Source of the DNA: Pomphorhynchus laevis
Lineage: Eukaryota > Acanthocephala > Palaeacanthocephala > Echinorhynchida > Pomphorhynchidae
Direction: 5' to 3'
Length of the DNA: 64,000 nucleotides
Assembly (NCBI GenBank): GCA_012934845.2
Contig: WNNJ02003847.1
Coordinates: forward strand, 1 to 64,000
The position numbers and the translations under genes are program-made. Every line of letters starts with the position of its first letter. The stretch's first letter is position 1. The notes beneath the pieces were generated by a model. It worked only from the letters and a program-made list of their open reading frames with translations. It was not told the origin of the DNA and did not search any database. Positions 10,659 to 20,307 of this stretch are shown here, in pieces.

Positions 10659-10960
10659 TACTAAGACTTTTACAATTGCATTCTGTTTCCATTATGTTTC
10701 TAATATTATCGTTACGTATTGATTTTAATTCTTTATTATAATTACAAATTTTTCGTCCTAATAGTGATAGGAGTTTATACCTTATTTAAGGAATATATTT
10801 ACTTAAATCTGACCCTATTATTTCTTTACTTTTAGAATTATTTAAAAGTCCGGCTATATTTATGTTATCTATACATTTATTAATGAAGTTTATGGTTAAT
10901 GTATATTTTCTATTGTTATTATTAACATTTATTGTACGATTAAGTCATATAATAAATAAA
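9016..10960 (-). mobile_element. PLE-2, Penelope-like reverse transcriptase element without visible endonuclease
   Basis: A very AT-rich reading region with two long open parts (10658-9735 and 9702-9016) and similarity extending upstream to about 10960 (including an ICNY segment and a CNCKS cysteine pair). No GIY-YIG domain follows the polymerase, so it belongs with endonuclease-lacking or otherwise divergent Penelope-like elements. Base composition is far more AT-rich than the CR1-like LINEs nearby. It is broken in a few places. Confidence 0.65.
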
Positions 10961-11466
10961 GTCATATACTTCTAACACTTAAGATCAGCAGTTGTACTTT
11001 GAGCTAATCCACAATAACCTTCGAATTTTATCTTTAAAGCTGACCACGATTATACCTTTGAAAAAATCAAGGTTAAACAAATATACTTATATCAAGATAG
11101 ATGTTTTGACAACCCAACCTACGGGTAGCACAATTGATTAAGAGTATGATTAAGTGTATGATTTATTCGCAGAAGGATCGTCAAAATATCATAATTGACA
11201 AATACTGAAATTAAGCGAACTTTCGGAACGAAAGGCTTCTCGCCGTTCGATCATCAGTAAAATATACTTTCCGCGGCTAAACTCCTAGACTGCTGGATAA
11301 TAACAGTAAATAGGTGTACATATCGTGCATAAGAACTAGTAACGGAAAGCACTGAATGTATCTTAGCTTATGCTTATTTGAACACGGTATTAGAAAAATG
11401 ATAAGACGTTAGTGCGCAGCAGTAATCAAATATATACACGATGAAACTAATTTCCGGAAATAAAGA

Positions 11467-11468
<2 letters not shown>
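10961..11468. other. spacer without recognised feature
   Basis: Mixed-composition sequence with no convincing frame, RNA or repeat. It ends at a (TA)n tract. Confidence 0.4.

Positions 11469-11469
<1 letters not shown>

Positions 11470-11541
<72 letters not shown>
11470..11541. repeat. (TA)n microsatellite 1
   Basis: About 36 TA units. The translated YIYIYI frames across it are artefacts of the repeat. Confidence 0.95.
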
Positions 11542-11543
<2 letters not shown>

Positions 11544-11687
11544 CAAATTTTTCAATAAACTGGTGGTTAAAAGATGACAACAATTTACAACGTTATTTTA
11601 CTAGTTTCGCGTTTCACACGCTTTTTCAAAAAATTCTATATAAACGAATCATGGGTGATCCTGGAAGACAGTTTAGCATACAACCAA

Positions 11688-11690
<3 letters not shown>

Positions 11691-11770
<80 letters not shown>
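11691..11770. repeat. (TA)n microsatellite 2
   Basis: About 40 TA units ending exactly where the first 360-bp satellite unit starts. The satellite may prefer TA-rich targets or may have seeded the tract. Confidence 0.95.
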
Positions 11771-11775
<5 letters not shown>

Positions 11776-12558
11776 ATATCTGGGTGTGTTAAACTGTGCT
11801 CCGGGAGCTAATAAGCTTCAGTTTCATAATTGTAAATGTTGCCAAAAACCGGAGTTCGATTACAAGTAGAGCAGACTTCCTTATCACTCCTAGACGAGCT
11901 GATGGTAGCCGGCAGCACTCATCAGTAGGGTGAACTACCATCAGTCGTTTCGGCTGCCTTGTGATATATTAAATAGGCATTTCCGAGAATTTGCTAACAT
12001 GGTAGCATGGGCATAGCCTCTTTAAACTAACCATGTGCTTTCCGGACCATCCTAATTTTATTCGGCAGGAATTTCACTTGCTGTCGTTACTTGCTTTCTC
12101 ACAGGATCCTGTGGAGGATACACTTTTATAATTTTATATCTGGGTGTGTTAAACTGTGCTCCGGGAGCTAATAAGTTTCAGTTTCATAATTGTAAATGTT
12201 GCCAAAAACCGGAGTTCGATTACAAGTAGAGCAGACTTCCTTATCACTCCTAGACGAGCTGATGGTAGCCGGCAGCACTCATCAGTAGGGTGAACTACCA
12301 TCAGTCGTTTCGGCTGCCTTGTGATATATTAAATAGGCATTTCCGAGAATTTGCTAACGTGGTAGCATGGGCATAGCCTCTTTAAACTAACCATGTGCTT
12401 TCCGGACCATCCTAATTTTATTCGGCAGGAATTTCACTTGCTGTCGTTACTTGCTTTCTCACAGGATCCTGTGGAGGATACACTTTTATAATTTTATATC
12501 TGGGTGTGTTAAACTGTGCTCCGGGAGCTAATAAGCTTCAGTTTCATAATTGTAAATG
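11771..12558 (-). repeat. 360-bp tandem satellite, two full units and a partial third
   Basis: Units begin at 11771, 12131 and 12491 with an exact 360-bp period and only a few differences (for example AAGCTTC against AAGTTTC). The third unit stops after about 68 bp at a palindrome. Each unit contains CACAGGATCCTGTG and a structured core at about 11885-11960 (and +360). On the minus strand this core contains CCGAAAC, CTGATGA and GTC boxes with three sets of complementary arms. The array lies beside a Penelope 3' end on the same strand, so it may be a tandem terminal repeat, but no protein links it directly. Confidence 0.85.
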
Positions 12559-12586
12559 TTTTACCAAATATATATATTTGGTAAAA
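12559..12586. repeat. perfect 28-bp palindrome at satellite/PLE-3 junction
   Basis: TTTTACCAAATATA followed by its exact complement. It sits where the third 360-bp unit is cut off and the PLE-3 3' end begins. Confidence 0.9.
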
Positions 12587-12613
12587 CAGCAGAAAAACTC
12601 GATTTATCATTTA

Positions 12614-12643
12614 TTCGACGTTTCGGCTATTCGCCTTGATCAC
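12614..12643 (-). ncRNA. degenerate hammerhead-like motif at PLE-3 3' end
   Basis: On the minus strand: GTGATCAAGGC, a 5-nt loop, then GCCGAAACGTC. Stem II is GGC/GCC, followed by GAAA, a minimal stem III and GUC. The first box would be CUGAUGA in an active ribozyme but reads GUGAUCA. It is placed as in PLE-1, about 70-100 bp after the endonuclease stop. Confidence 0.5.
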
Positions 12644-12712
12644 AAAAATATTTTGCACACAAGTGTCTACATGAATTCTGCTTTTATATTACACATATCT
12701 ATCTAGAAGAAT

Positions 12713-13492
12713 TCAGGGCGGATCTCGTTCTTTTTTCTTCAATTGATAATCGGATTGCGTATTTAACATTCGATCGCACATTAATTGTCCGATCCAATAA
12801 TGTTCACGTTTCTTTCGGATCGCTACATCAAGCAGATCATCCTCGATAATGATTGTTTTTACGGTATGATTCGGATATTGTGCACAGTGTTCGACAACTC
12901 CATCAGTGTTGAAGGTCAATCCTCTGGTAGATTCTTCCTTTTGATTTTGCTGTTCAGGTTTTTGACGTAATTTGTTTCGAACGTCTGCTCTCCTATTCGT
13001 TAATCTATTCTTAAGTGCTCGACCGGTTTCTCTGACGTACTGCAACTTGCAGTCAGTACATTCTGCCTGGTAAATGTTACCTTCCGTTCGGCAATTAAAG
13101 TTGCCTTTTATTTTGTAGGTCAAGTCGGTGAAGGAGCTCTTAAAGAATTTGGTTTCTTTGATTTCTCTACAAGCCGCATAACGTGGTCTATTGCATTTCG
13201 TCATTCCTTCGTATGATTTAGCACTCTTCTTTCTATTTGTTTGAATCTTAGAATGTACTAGAATTTTCTAAACACTCTGTGTTGATTTGAAATACACCTT
13301 AGGTTCTATGGAGTGTACCATTTCTTTCGGAACCGTCTCTTTGTATGCTTTGAGGATGTCGTGTGGAAGATTTTTCAACGCTGGATGGTATGTTATGGAC
13401 GTATAGCAATAGTCGTTCTTGTCAGAATCTTTCTTTTTGAGTAGTTTGTCTCGTGAGATTTGCCTGACTTTCCGGGTGAGTGAGATTCTCAC
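12713..13492 (-). pseudogene. PLE-3 linker and GIY-YIG endonuclease
   Basis: The 13492-13268 part carries the Penelope-like linker (ITYHPALKNLPHDIL). The 13204-12713 part carries the nuclease: IYQAECTDCKLQYVRETGR, a variant of the C-x2-C-x3-Y-V-G-E-T-G-R signature, then VVEHC and ARK-type KKREHYWI. Such domains nick target DNA for retrotransposition. The glycine of the YVGETGR signature is replaced by R, so activity is uncertain. The reverse transcriptase itself is missing. Confidence 0.75.
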
Positions 13493-13494
13493 AC

Positions 13495-16400
13495 GCCTGA
13501 TTCTAGGCGAGTGAGACGGCGACGAGGAAGGATCGGAGACCGTAGTTGTTGGAGTAATTAGGAACGTGGAGTAAGAGGGTATGACAGGAACGAAGCGATA
13601 GCGAGGTGGGGCGAGTGTCGTCTAAGAAAGGAAGGTTGATGAACGATGGGGAGCCGACAGCGATGAGACGAAAAGTAACGAGAAGAAGGCGGAGTTTGAT
13701 GCGGATGTGGATGGTGGGCCAGGAGAGTTAAGCAAAATATGTGGATGTGTGGTCGAAGCGACGGAGACGAAAGAGCACTCGAACGGCAGTGTTGATTATT
13801 TGTTGTAGGGGTAGGATGATGGATTTTGTAGAATTGGCGAAAAGGCTAAGGCAGTAATCGATTTTAGGGAAAAGAAGCGATGAAAGAAGAGACATACAAG
13901 AACGGAAGTCGATAAGGGGGCGGATACGGCGGATGTCACGGAGAATTAAGTTAGACGAGCGGACCTTGTCATGGACGAAGGGTTTAAGGGAAAGGTGATC
14001 ATCGAAATGGAAGCCTAAGAAAGTGAGATTGTGGACTATGGGGATGATCGATGAGGCAAAATATACAGTGGGATGAGATATGTTTGGTTTACGGGGGAGA
14101 ATCCACATTATTTTAGACTTGTCGGGGTTTAGAACGAGATGGATATTAGAGAGACGTTTGTAGATAGAAGAAAGACAGTTTGAGGCAGAAATGCCGATAT
14201 CGTGTATGCGATGTGCGGGTGCATGAGCATAGATGATGATGTCATCGGCGTATTGCATGACGTTAAAGAGTAAGGTTTGATAAACGGAGAGAGATCGCCA
14301 AGCAGAAGAGAGAAAAGCAGGGAACCTATGACTGAACCTTGTGGGACCCCGCAAAATATAGGAATGGGAGGGGAGGATGATGAATTAGAACAGAAGCGAA
14401 AGGAACGGTCGGATAGATATGAGGGAAACCATGGTACGAAGGAAGAAGAAAAGCCGTAATCATAACGAAGGCGATAAAGGAGGATTGAGTTGTTGACAAT
14501 GTCAAAGGCGGAGGAGAGGTCGAGAGAGATGAGAACACTATATGGAGCCTGGTTTCGAGAAATAAGTAAGTCGTTGTAAACTTTTATGCATGCGATTTCT
14601 GTAGAGTGATTAAAGCGGAAAGCGGATTGGAAAGGATGGTACAGATTGGATGAGGATAGATAAGCGTTGATCTGTATTAAGATGAGGCGTTTTAAAAGCT
14701 TAGAAAGGGTAGGGAGTAGTGAAATGGGGCGATAGCTAGAAGGATGTGAGGGGTCGAGCGATTGTTTCTTAACGAGAGGACGAACGATTGCGGATTTCCA
14801 ATGTGAAGGGAATATACGACTGCGGATGGACGAGTTAAACAAGGTTGTGAGAAAAGGGGATATCGATGATCATATGGATTTAAGTATGTGGGTAGGCAGG
14901 GGATTGGCAAGTGAGGTTTTGCTGGGCAAGGACATGAGAACAGATGATACTTCGGAAGGTGAAACGGAGAAGATGAAAGAGTTCCGGGAGAATAAGGCTA
15001 GGCGGGGCCGAGTGGCATAGGATGGAGACCGGGGTGTGAAAGAGCATCGTGGATACTTTGCTCTGGAGAAATGACGAATAATTATGGGGATTGATGTTGC
15101 ACGGCGGAGAGGAGCGAGCAAGGATTGAGTTAAAAGTATTCCATAGAGTCTTAGTGTTGAATGAAGTGATGATTTTATGCTTCCAAAAGGAGTTGCATTT
15201 AATACATAGTAGGTGGAGATGATACTGCCGATGAGCAAGATAGCTATCACGGAAAGACGGAGTGATCGAGCGGAAATTACGTCTAAGAGAGCGGTGATTT
15301 ACTCGAAAAGCATGACGAAGTCGACGCTTTGAGAGTAGACACTGGATGTCAAACCATGGGACACGGTACAAGCGACGGTGTGGGTGAGGCTTGAAGGGCA
15401 AGAGAATATCGAGAATGGATGTGAGTTCAGAGTCAAAAAGAAAGGCGAGATCGTGAGGAGAGGAATATGTTATTGTTGGATAGGATAGAGACGATTTGAG
15501 TAAGGCAGAGCGGAGAAGGGAGAGGTCAAGATTTCTCCAAGAGCGACGTAGTATTGTAGGTGTGTGAAGAGGGGTGTGGTTGTGAGCGAGAATAAGGGTG
15601 ACGATAAAGTGATCGGATAGACCAGGATCGAAAATGGACAGTGAGGTGTAGGCAGCAAAATGATCGGGGACAGCGATGATGTCGAGTGCCCCACCAAGGA
15701 TATGTGTGGGGGCAGTGGAGATGGGTTTGTAGTTATAGTTGGATAGAATGTTGATGAACTGGATTGACTCGGTGGAAGAGGGGCGGTCGAGGCGGATGTT
15801 GAAGTCGCCAAGAACGATTGAAGGGATTGTGGACAAAGAACAGTGAGACAGAAGGTCAGCGAGTTCGGAAAAATAAGGATGTAGGAGCTGATGAACCAGG
15901 ACGGTATACAATGGCGATATCTAGAGTGATCGGGTTAGAGGAACGACAAGTGAGCAGTTCAAAAGAGCAAGGACTGAAAGGGGAAGTGATTTTGCGAAGA
16001 GACGCGGGGTGATGGGCGAATGCGACAATACCGCCATGATTAGAGAATTTTGAATGGGATTTTCTAATGGGACGAGCGGATTCGACTAGTGAGCAACCGG
16101 CAGAGAGCAAACGGCGGATGGAGAGGTCGTCAGAATCAGAGTGCCAGAATTCGGTGAGGCAGAAGGATCGATGGATTGCTTAGTGAATAAGTTAAGGATG
16201 AAATCGGATTTATTGAGAATATATCTAGTGCTGAGGAGGCCTAGGCGGAAACCGTGTGTAGTGGTGGTAGGGGATAGTGGAGAATACACATAGGGGAGAT
16301 GGAGCGCCATTGAATTTTTAGGCGGGTGCGGACAACTTGAAAATTTCCGTCGATGTTTCGGATGAAGAGAGAGATATTTCGCCGTTTTCCTCGCGACGGC

Positions 16401-16735
16401 GTTTTTCGATGCGGGCAGATGAGAGTTGAGCAATTTCGGAGGGTATTCGATCGGGGAAAATGCGTGTGGCTGAAGAGGACATGAGTTTGAATCGTTGGGA
16501 GAGGACAGAAGACGCATGAGAGCAATGCATGAAAACAACTTTAGGAGAGGGTACTGGGAAGGATTAGATTGAGAAGATTTATTTAGGCGGATGAATGCGA
16601 CATGAGATTTGTTGTTGATAAAGGATGGGTTATCCGCAGGAACAAGAGACGAGAGGATGGATCTGAATGCGGAAACATCGTGGTCGAGACGTGCTTGTGG
16701 AGATAAAGAGGTAGAAGGAGTGATTTACCTGCAAC
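13495..16735 (-). mobile_element. LINE family A, copy A1 (CR1/L2-like), truncated at both ends
   Basis: The minus-strand copy shows ORF1 remnants (16735-16320), an overlapping ORF2 start, an APE-type endonuclease, and a reverse transcriptase with GVPQGSVIGS and QYADDIIIYAH. It lacks the N-terminal half of ORF1 and the last 130 bp or so including the 3' hairpin. The 5' side abuts a family C fragment and the 3' side abuts PLE-3. Confidence 0.85.
13728..16310 (-). pseudogene. LINE A1 ORF2: APE endonuclease and reverse transcriptase
   Basis: Endonuclease pieces: HGFRLGLLSTR (start), VLGDFNIRLDRP, THILGGALDII and PGLSDHF, covering the D-F-N and S-D-H catalytic motifs (open part 15911-14880). Reverse transcriptase pieces: SYRPISLLPTLSK, motif A SLDLSSAFDIV, motif B GVPQGSVIGSLLF and motif C QYADDIIIYAHAP (open parts 14842-14129 and 14354-13728). 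A thumb region LDYCLSLF-like and LRRFDHTS follow. At least three frame changes separate these parts. C-terminal domain truncated. Confidence 0.8.
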
Positions 16736-17690
16736 CATTCGCTCGTCAGTGCTATTGTATGCTGATGACTTAAAGATTTGGAGATGTGTTTACTCGGGTA
16801 ATGATATTAGCATTTTACAGAGGGATATTGATGGGGCCGAGTTATGGACTGCGAGCAACAAGCTTGTGATGAATGTCACCAAATGCAAACACATGCGTGT
16901 TCTGGGTAGAGTTGTAAAGTCCCCGTCAGCAGTTCAATGTACTTATTGTAATCGTGAAATAGATAGTTTTGTAAGCCATAACGATTTGGGAATGTTGATT
17001 GACCACAACCCGAAAACTGCCCCACATACCGCTCTTGCATGTGCCAACGCTAATTAAATGGTAGGGGTCATTAGGCGCACATTCTTAGCTTTTGATTCGG
17101 TTGCTCTTCGGCCTCTAATTTTGGCCCACGTTCTGAGCCGGTTGTCGAATGCGGCCCTTTGTGTATGTTGTCGGATGCGACCCATGCACAGTGGGGGGAC
17201 AATTGATCTCTGAGAGAGTGCTTCGTCGTGCAACAGAGTTGGCGCCGATCTTGGCGCAAATACCCTATGAGTGTCGTTTGCAATGTCTTCGGCTTGAGAC
17301 CGTTTCTTGGACCCATCAGTATATCGATATGAATATGGTGTGGCGAGTTCTTCGTTCTTCAAATCATCCTCTTCGGATGTGTTTACAACTGCGCCAGTCA
17401 CCATTCCTTCGCGGACACAGTTTGACTTTGAGCCGGAATTTAGTGAAAAAGTCCCGGTGTATACAATTTCAACGAAGAGTAGTTGGACTTTGGAACACAC
17501 TGGATGGAGGGACTGTTTGCAGCAGTGGTGCATCAGCATTCAAGTCCGGATTACGGATGGATCCTGCTATGCGCAAGGAAGTGTTCCCCTATAGATGTGA
17601 ACAGTTTTTATGATTTTGTTGATTTTTATTTTATGTGAACCGGCTATTTAAGCCCCTGCTTGTAAGCCGCTGAAACAATAATAATACTTG
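16736..17690 (+). mobile_element. LINE family C, copy C1 (CR1/jockey-like), 3' fragment
   Basis: Starts at motif C (LLYADDLKIWRC, about 16755), passes through a thumb region (KLVMNVTKCKHMRVLG; DLGMLIDH), and ends with the C-terminal pattern RRATELAP, PYECRLQCLRLE, LRGHSLTLSR-type and a W-N-T-L segment at about 17510. The 3' end is near 17690 with a short AAT-repeat tail (AATAATAAT). Several frame changes. Truncated at its 5' side against LINE A1. Confidence 0.75.
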
Positions 17691-18383
17691 CTCTTATCGT
17701 GGTTCAAATTTCAATTTTTGGTTTGCCATATCAAAGTTGACAAGTAGTATCATGATACTCAGAGCTCCAGTTGAATCTATCATACGGTAAAGAGACATTC
17801 AATAAAGTTCAGTATCGAATTTCGTTGATTCACATATTTAATGAAAGTAGCGGAGGCTGATAACCACATTGCTATGCTGGTTTGGTGAAATCTCTATAGT
17901 TTAAATGTGTTTTGTGCGGAGCACGAAATATTGTAATTTGCAATAAAACTAATTTCTTAGCTTCTGTAAATTCATAAATTCCTTTTAAATAAAATATATT
18001 GTAATTTTTGGAATAAGAATAATTTATTAGTTTCCGTAAATTTATTAATTTATTTTAATAAAAAAGGCCTAATGAATAATATTTAGTACAATAAATACAT
18101 AATGAGCCATCTGTATAATATTGGGCATTATAAACAATTTTTTATTATAAAACATTGCTTTATCAAAAAAGATATCAATGTCTTATAGTAATTAAGAAAT
18201 TATTTAATTATATATGTGGAGCATCATTAAAAATAATAATTTAATACCATACCTTGACGATTGCAAAACTGGTGGTCATTGCATTTTTAAATTTTAATGA
18301 TATTCAGTTTCCAGAGTCTACGTATTTTACACTATATAAATTGAAAATAAAGATAAATTATAAATAATAAATATTTTTTAATT
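17691..18383. other. AT-rich spacer
   Basis: No gene seen. CAGAGTCTACGTATTT near 18308 repeats the outer-end word of the PLE-2 tail repeats. Confidence 0.4.
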
Positions 18384-19745
18384 AATAATATAATATACAA
18401 TTTTGGGTTACCCGCAAATGGGTTCATTTTTATTGTCTTCAACATGTCATCGAATGTGAAAAAGTTTTATTTTGGATCACGATGTCCTCCGATAGCCGTG
18501 GATGCAATGCGATGCAGCCCTCACCAGACCAAATGCCAATCGACTTCTTATCGTTCTGGTACAGTCCGCGTAGGTTAGGTCTGACGATAACGCCATCCTT
18601 GCAGCTACTCTACGAATTAATTGATTTGTATCCGAACTTGCACCTCCAGTCGCCAATAAGACAACGGGCTTAAAAATGCCACGTTCCACTGTGATTACAC
18701 GGTCCTCATATTTGGATCTTTTACGGGACTAATGGAAAACGAAAGATGCCACAGCGCTGGATTGAGAATACGATTGAGCCAAATGATTGAAGGCAACGAC
18801 ATCCAAAAATGTCCGCTCAAAACGATTATCTGAGAGCCGATACAGGAAATGTCGAAGCGTGCGTTCGGATCACTACATGTAGTGTTTTGCTCAAACTCAA
18901 TATTATGCGGAATATCGGTCAACACAGGTTCAACTTCTTTATTGTGACATACACCATCTAATTCCTTGGTAAGTAGATCGCGAATTGCGTTGTGTTGCAC
19001 GAATGGCTGTCCTCCTCGTTTGCGAGATAACATATGCGAGACTTGTAACGGGGCGCCGCATACACAAACTTGTCGTTGGCAAGTCTCTAGGGGTTACACC
19101 GTATCTCACAGTAATACCGTCTTTGAATTCTTGAGGCGATAAACGATAATTCTCCGAGGATAGAGGAATGGCAAATAGCAAAGCCGATGCCCCAGGGATT
19201 TTTGCATGTTCTATAATTAGTGGCCAGTTAGACGCGGAAGGTATGTAATTCAGAGCTCGATCCATTCTCGACTTAAAAGTACTTATTCGCACATTCTTTA
19301 TTTACGCCGTGACCTTTTACTGAAGATTGCGAAGCTCCATTCCATTAAGACCCAAATTATAGGTACTACACAAAGTACCTATAAAAAGATTTATAATTAC
19401 ATCCTTTATTGTATTGGAGACTTCACACCCCATCAAATCATCCAAAAAACCTTCATATATGAGCTCCCGCAACGGCATTGGTAACTCCGATTCTATTTTC
19501 GTGCATCGGAAGTATTGACTCCATTTCCATTGAATTGAATGTTGTAAGCCTGCATGAGCTATATGGGGGGGTCCAGTTCAGCAACCTCCACTAGACGCTC
19601 CAAGAAAATTTCTCCGTTTTTTGATCTTCTCGATCGAAAAGTTCTTGACAAATTCACTGGTACCAATCGGCGCCCCAAGCACTTCAATCCCTTCACATTG
19701 TATCCGCACGTCTCCAAAGTTTAGGCAACTATTTTCCACATAATC
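18384..19745 (-). mobile_element. RLE-E, decayed R2-superclade LINE, C-terminal fragment
   Basis: On the minus strand the pieces read EVLGAPIGTSEFVK (motif E area, about 19700), GASALLFAIP and EFKDGITVRYG (about 19200), RHD-like QHNAIRDLL, EVEPVLT, ARFDISCIG (about 18850), and VVLLATGGASSDT (about 18650). These match the order in the intact elements at 35098-38118 and 38622-41588. A 3' UTR hairpin shared with other RLE LINEs follows at 18404-18423. Several stops and shifts. Confidence 0.75.
18404..18423 (-). other. conserved RLE-LINE 3' UTR hairpin (RLE-E)
   Basis: Minus strand ACCC, loop ATTTGC, GGGT, then AACCC. The same stem and a six-base ATT-starting loop occur at 38161-38180, 43725-43748 and 63050-63067, in the same position relative to the endonuclease stop. 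Confidence 0.7.
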
Positions 19746-19748
19746 ATG

Positions 19749-20075
19749 CATAAGCAAGTGGGTTTTATTATCATTTACAAATTACCCATATGATGGACCA
19801 ACTACCCGCAAGAACGTCCAAACACCCAGCAAATCAACTGGTAGCCCGACAAACTTAGCATAAAATTGGCACAAAATTGGCAAATAATAAATAATTATAA
19901 TATTTTATATATAAAACCCACTTGCATAAGCAAGTGGGTTTTATTATCATTTACAAAGTACCCATATGATGGACCAACTTCCCGCAAGAACGTCCAAACA
20001 CCCTGCAAATCAACTGGTAGCCCGACAAAATTGGCACACAATTGGCAAATAATAAATAATTATAATATTTTATAT
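19749..20075. repeat. pair of about 170-bp direct repeats with a palindrome between
   Basis: 19749-19905 and 19926-20075 share the run from GCATAAGCAAGTGGGTTTTA through ATTGGCAAATAATAAATAAT with few differences. Between them lies a perfect palindrome, arms AAAACCCACTTGC (19913-19925) and its complement (19930-19942). A PLE-2-tail-like fragment follows at about 20060-20190. No coding potential. Confidence 0.85.
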
Positions 20076-20307
20076 AATTTATAATAATTTAAAGTTAAAA
20101 TTAAAAAATCAATTTGCATGAATTGACTAATATATAATATACGTTGTATTCGAATAAGGAATATATGTCATTAGAAATTAATGACGATGTCCGTAGTAAA
20201 TAATATAAATAATATCCGCAGTAAATTTTATTGCTACAAGTGAAAACTTTTACAATAAACTCATTCACATTGATTATACTTTTTTAATAAAGTTAAAATT
20301 CATATCA

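Larger units (their letters stand above)
12587..13492 (-). mobile_element. PLE-3, 3' fragment of a Penelope-like element
   Basis: Only the C-terminal third is present. The upstream end abuts a 3'-truncated family A LINE at about 13495. The fragment covers the linker, the GIY-YIG endonuclease and a short 3' region with a hammerhead-like motif, then runs into the palindrome and the 360-bp satellite. Confidence 0.75.

Noticed and set aside
11441-11869. Open frames rich in alternating Tyr-Ile
   Set aside because: They are translations of (TA)n microsatellites and have no other support.
11845-11870. RNA polymerase III B-box-like word (GAGTTCGATTAC) in the 360-bp unit, suggesting a tRNA-derived SINE
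   Set aside because: No A box at a suitable distance and no tRNA-like fold could be made.
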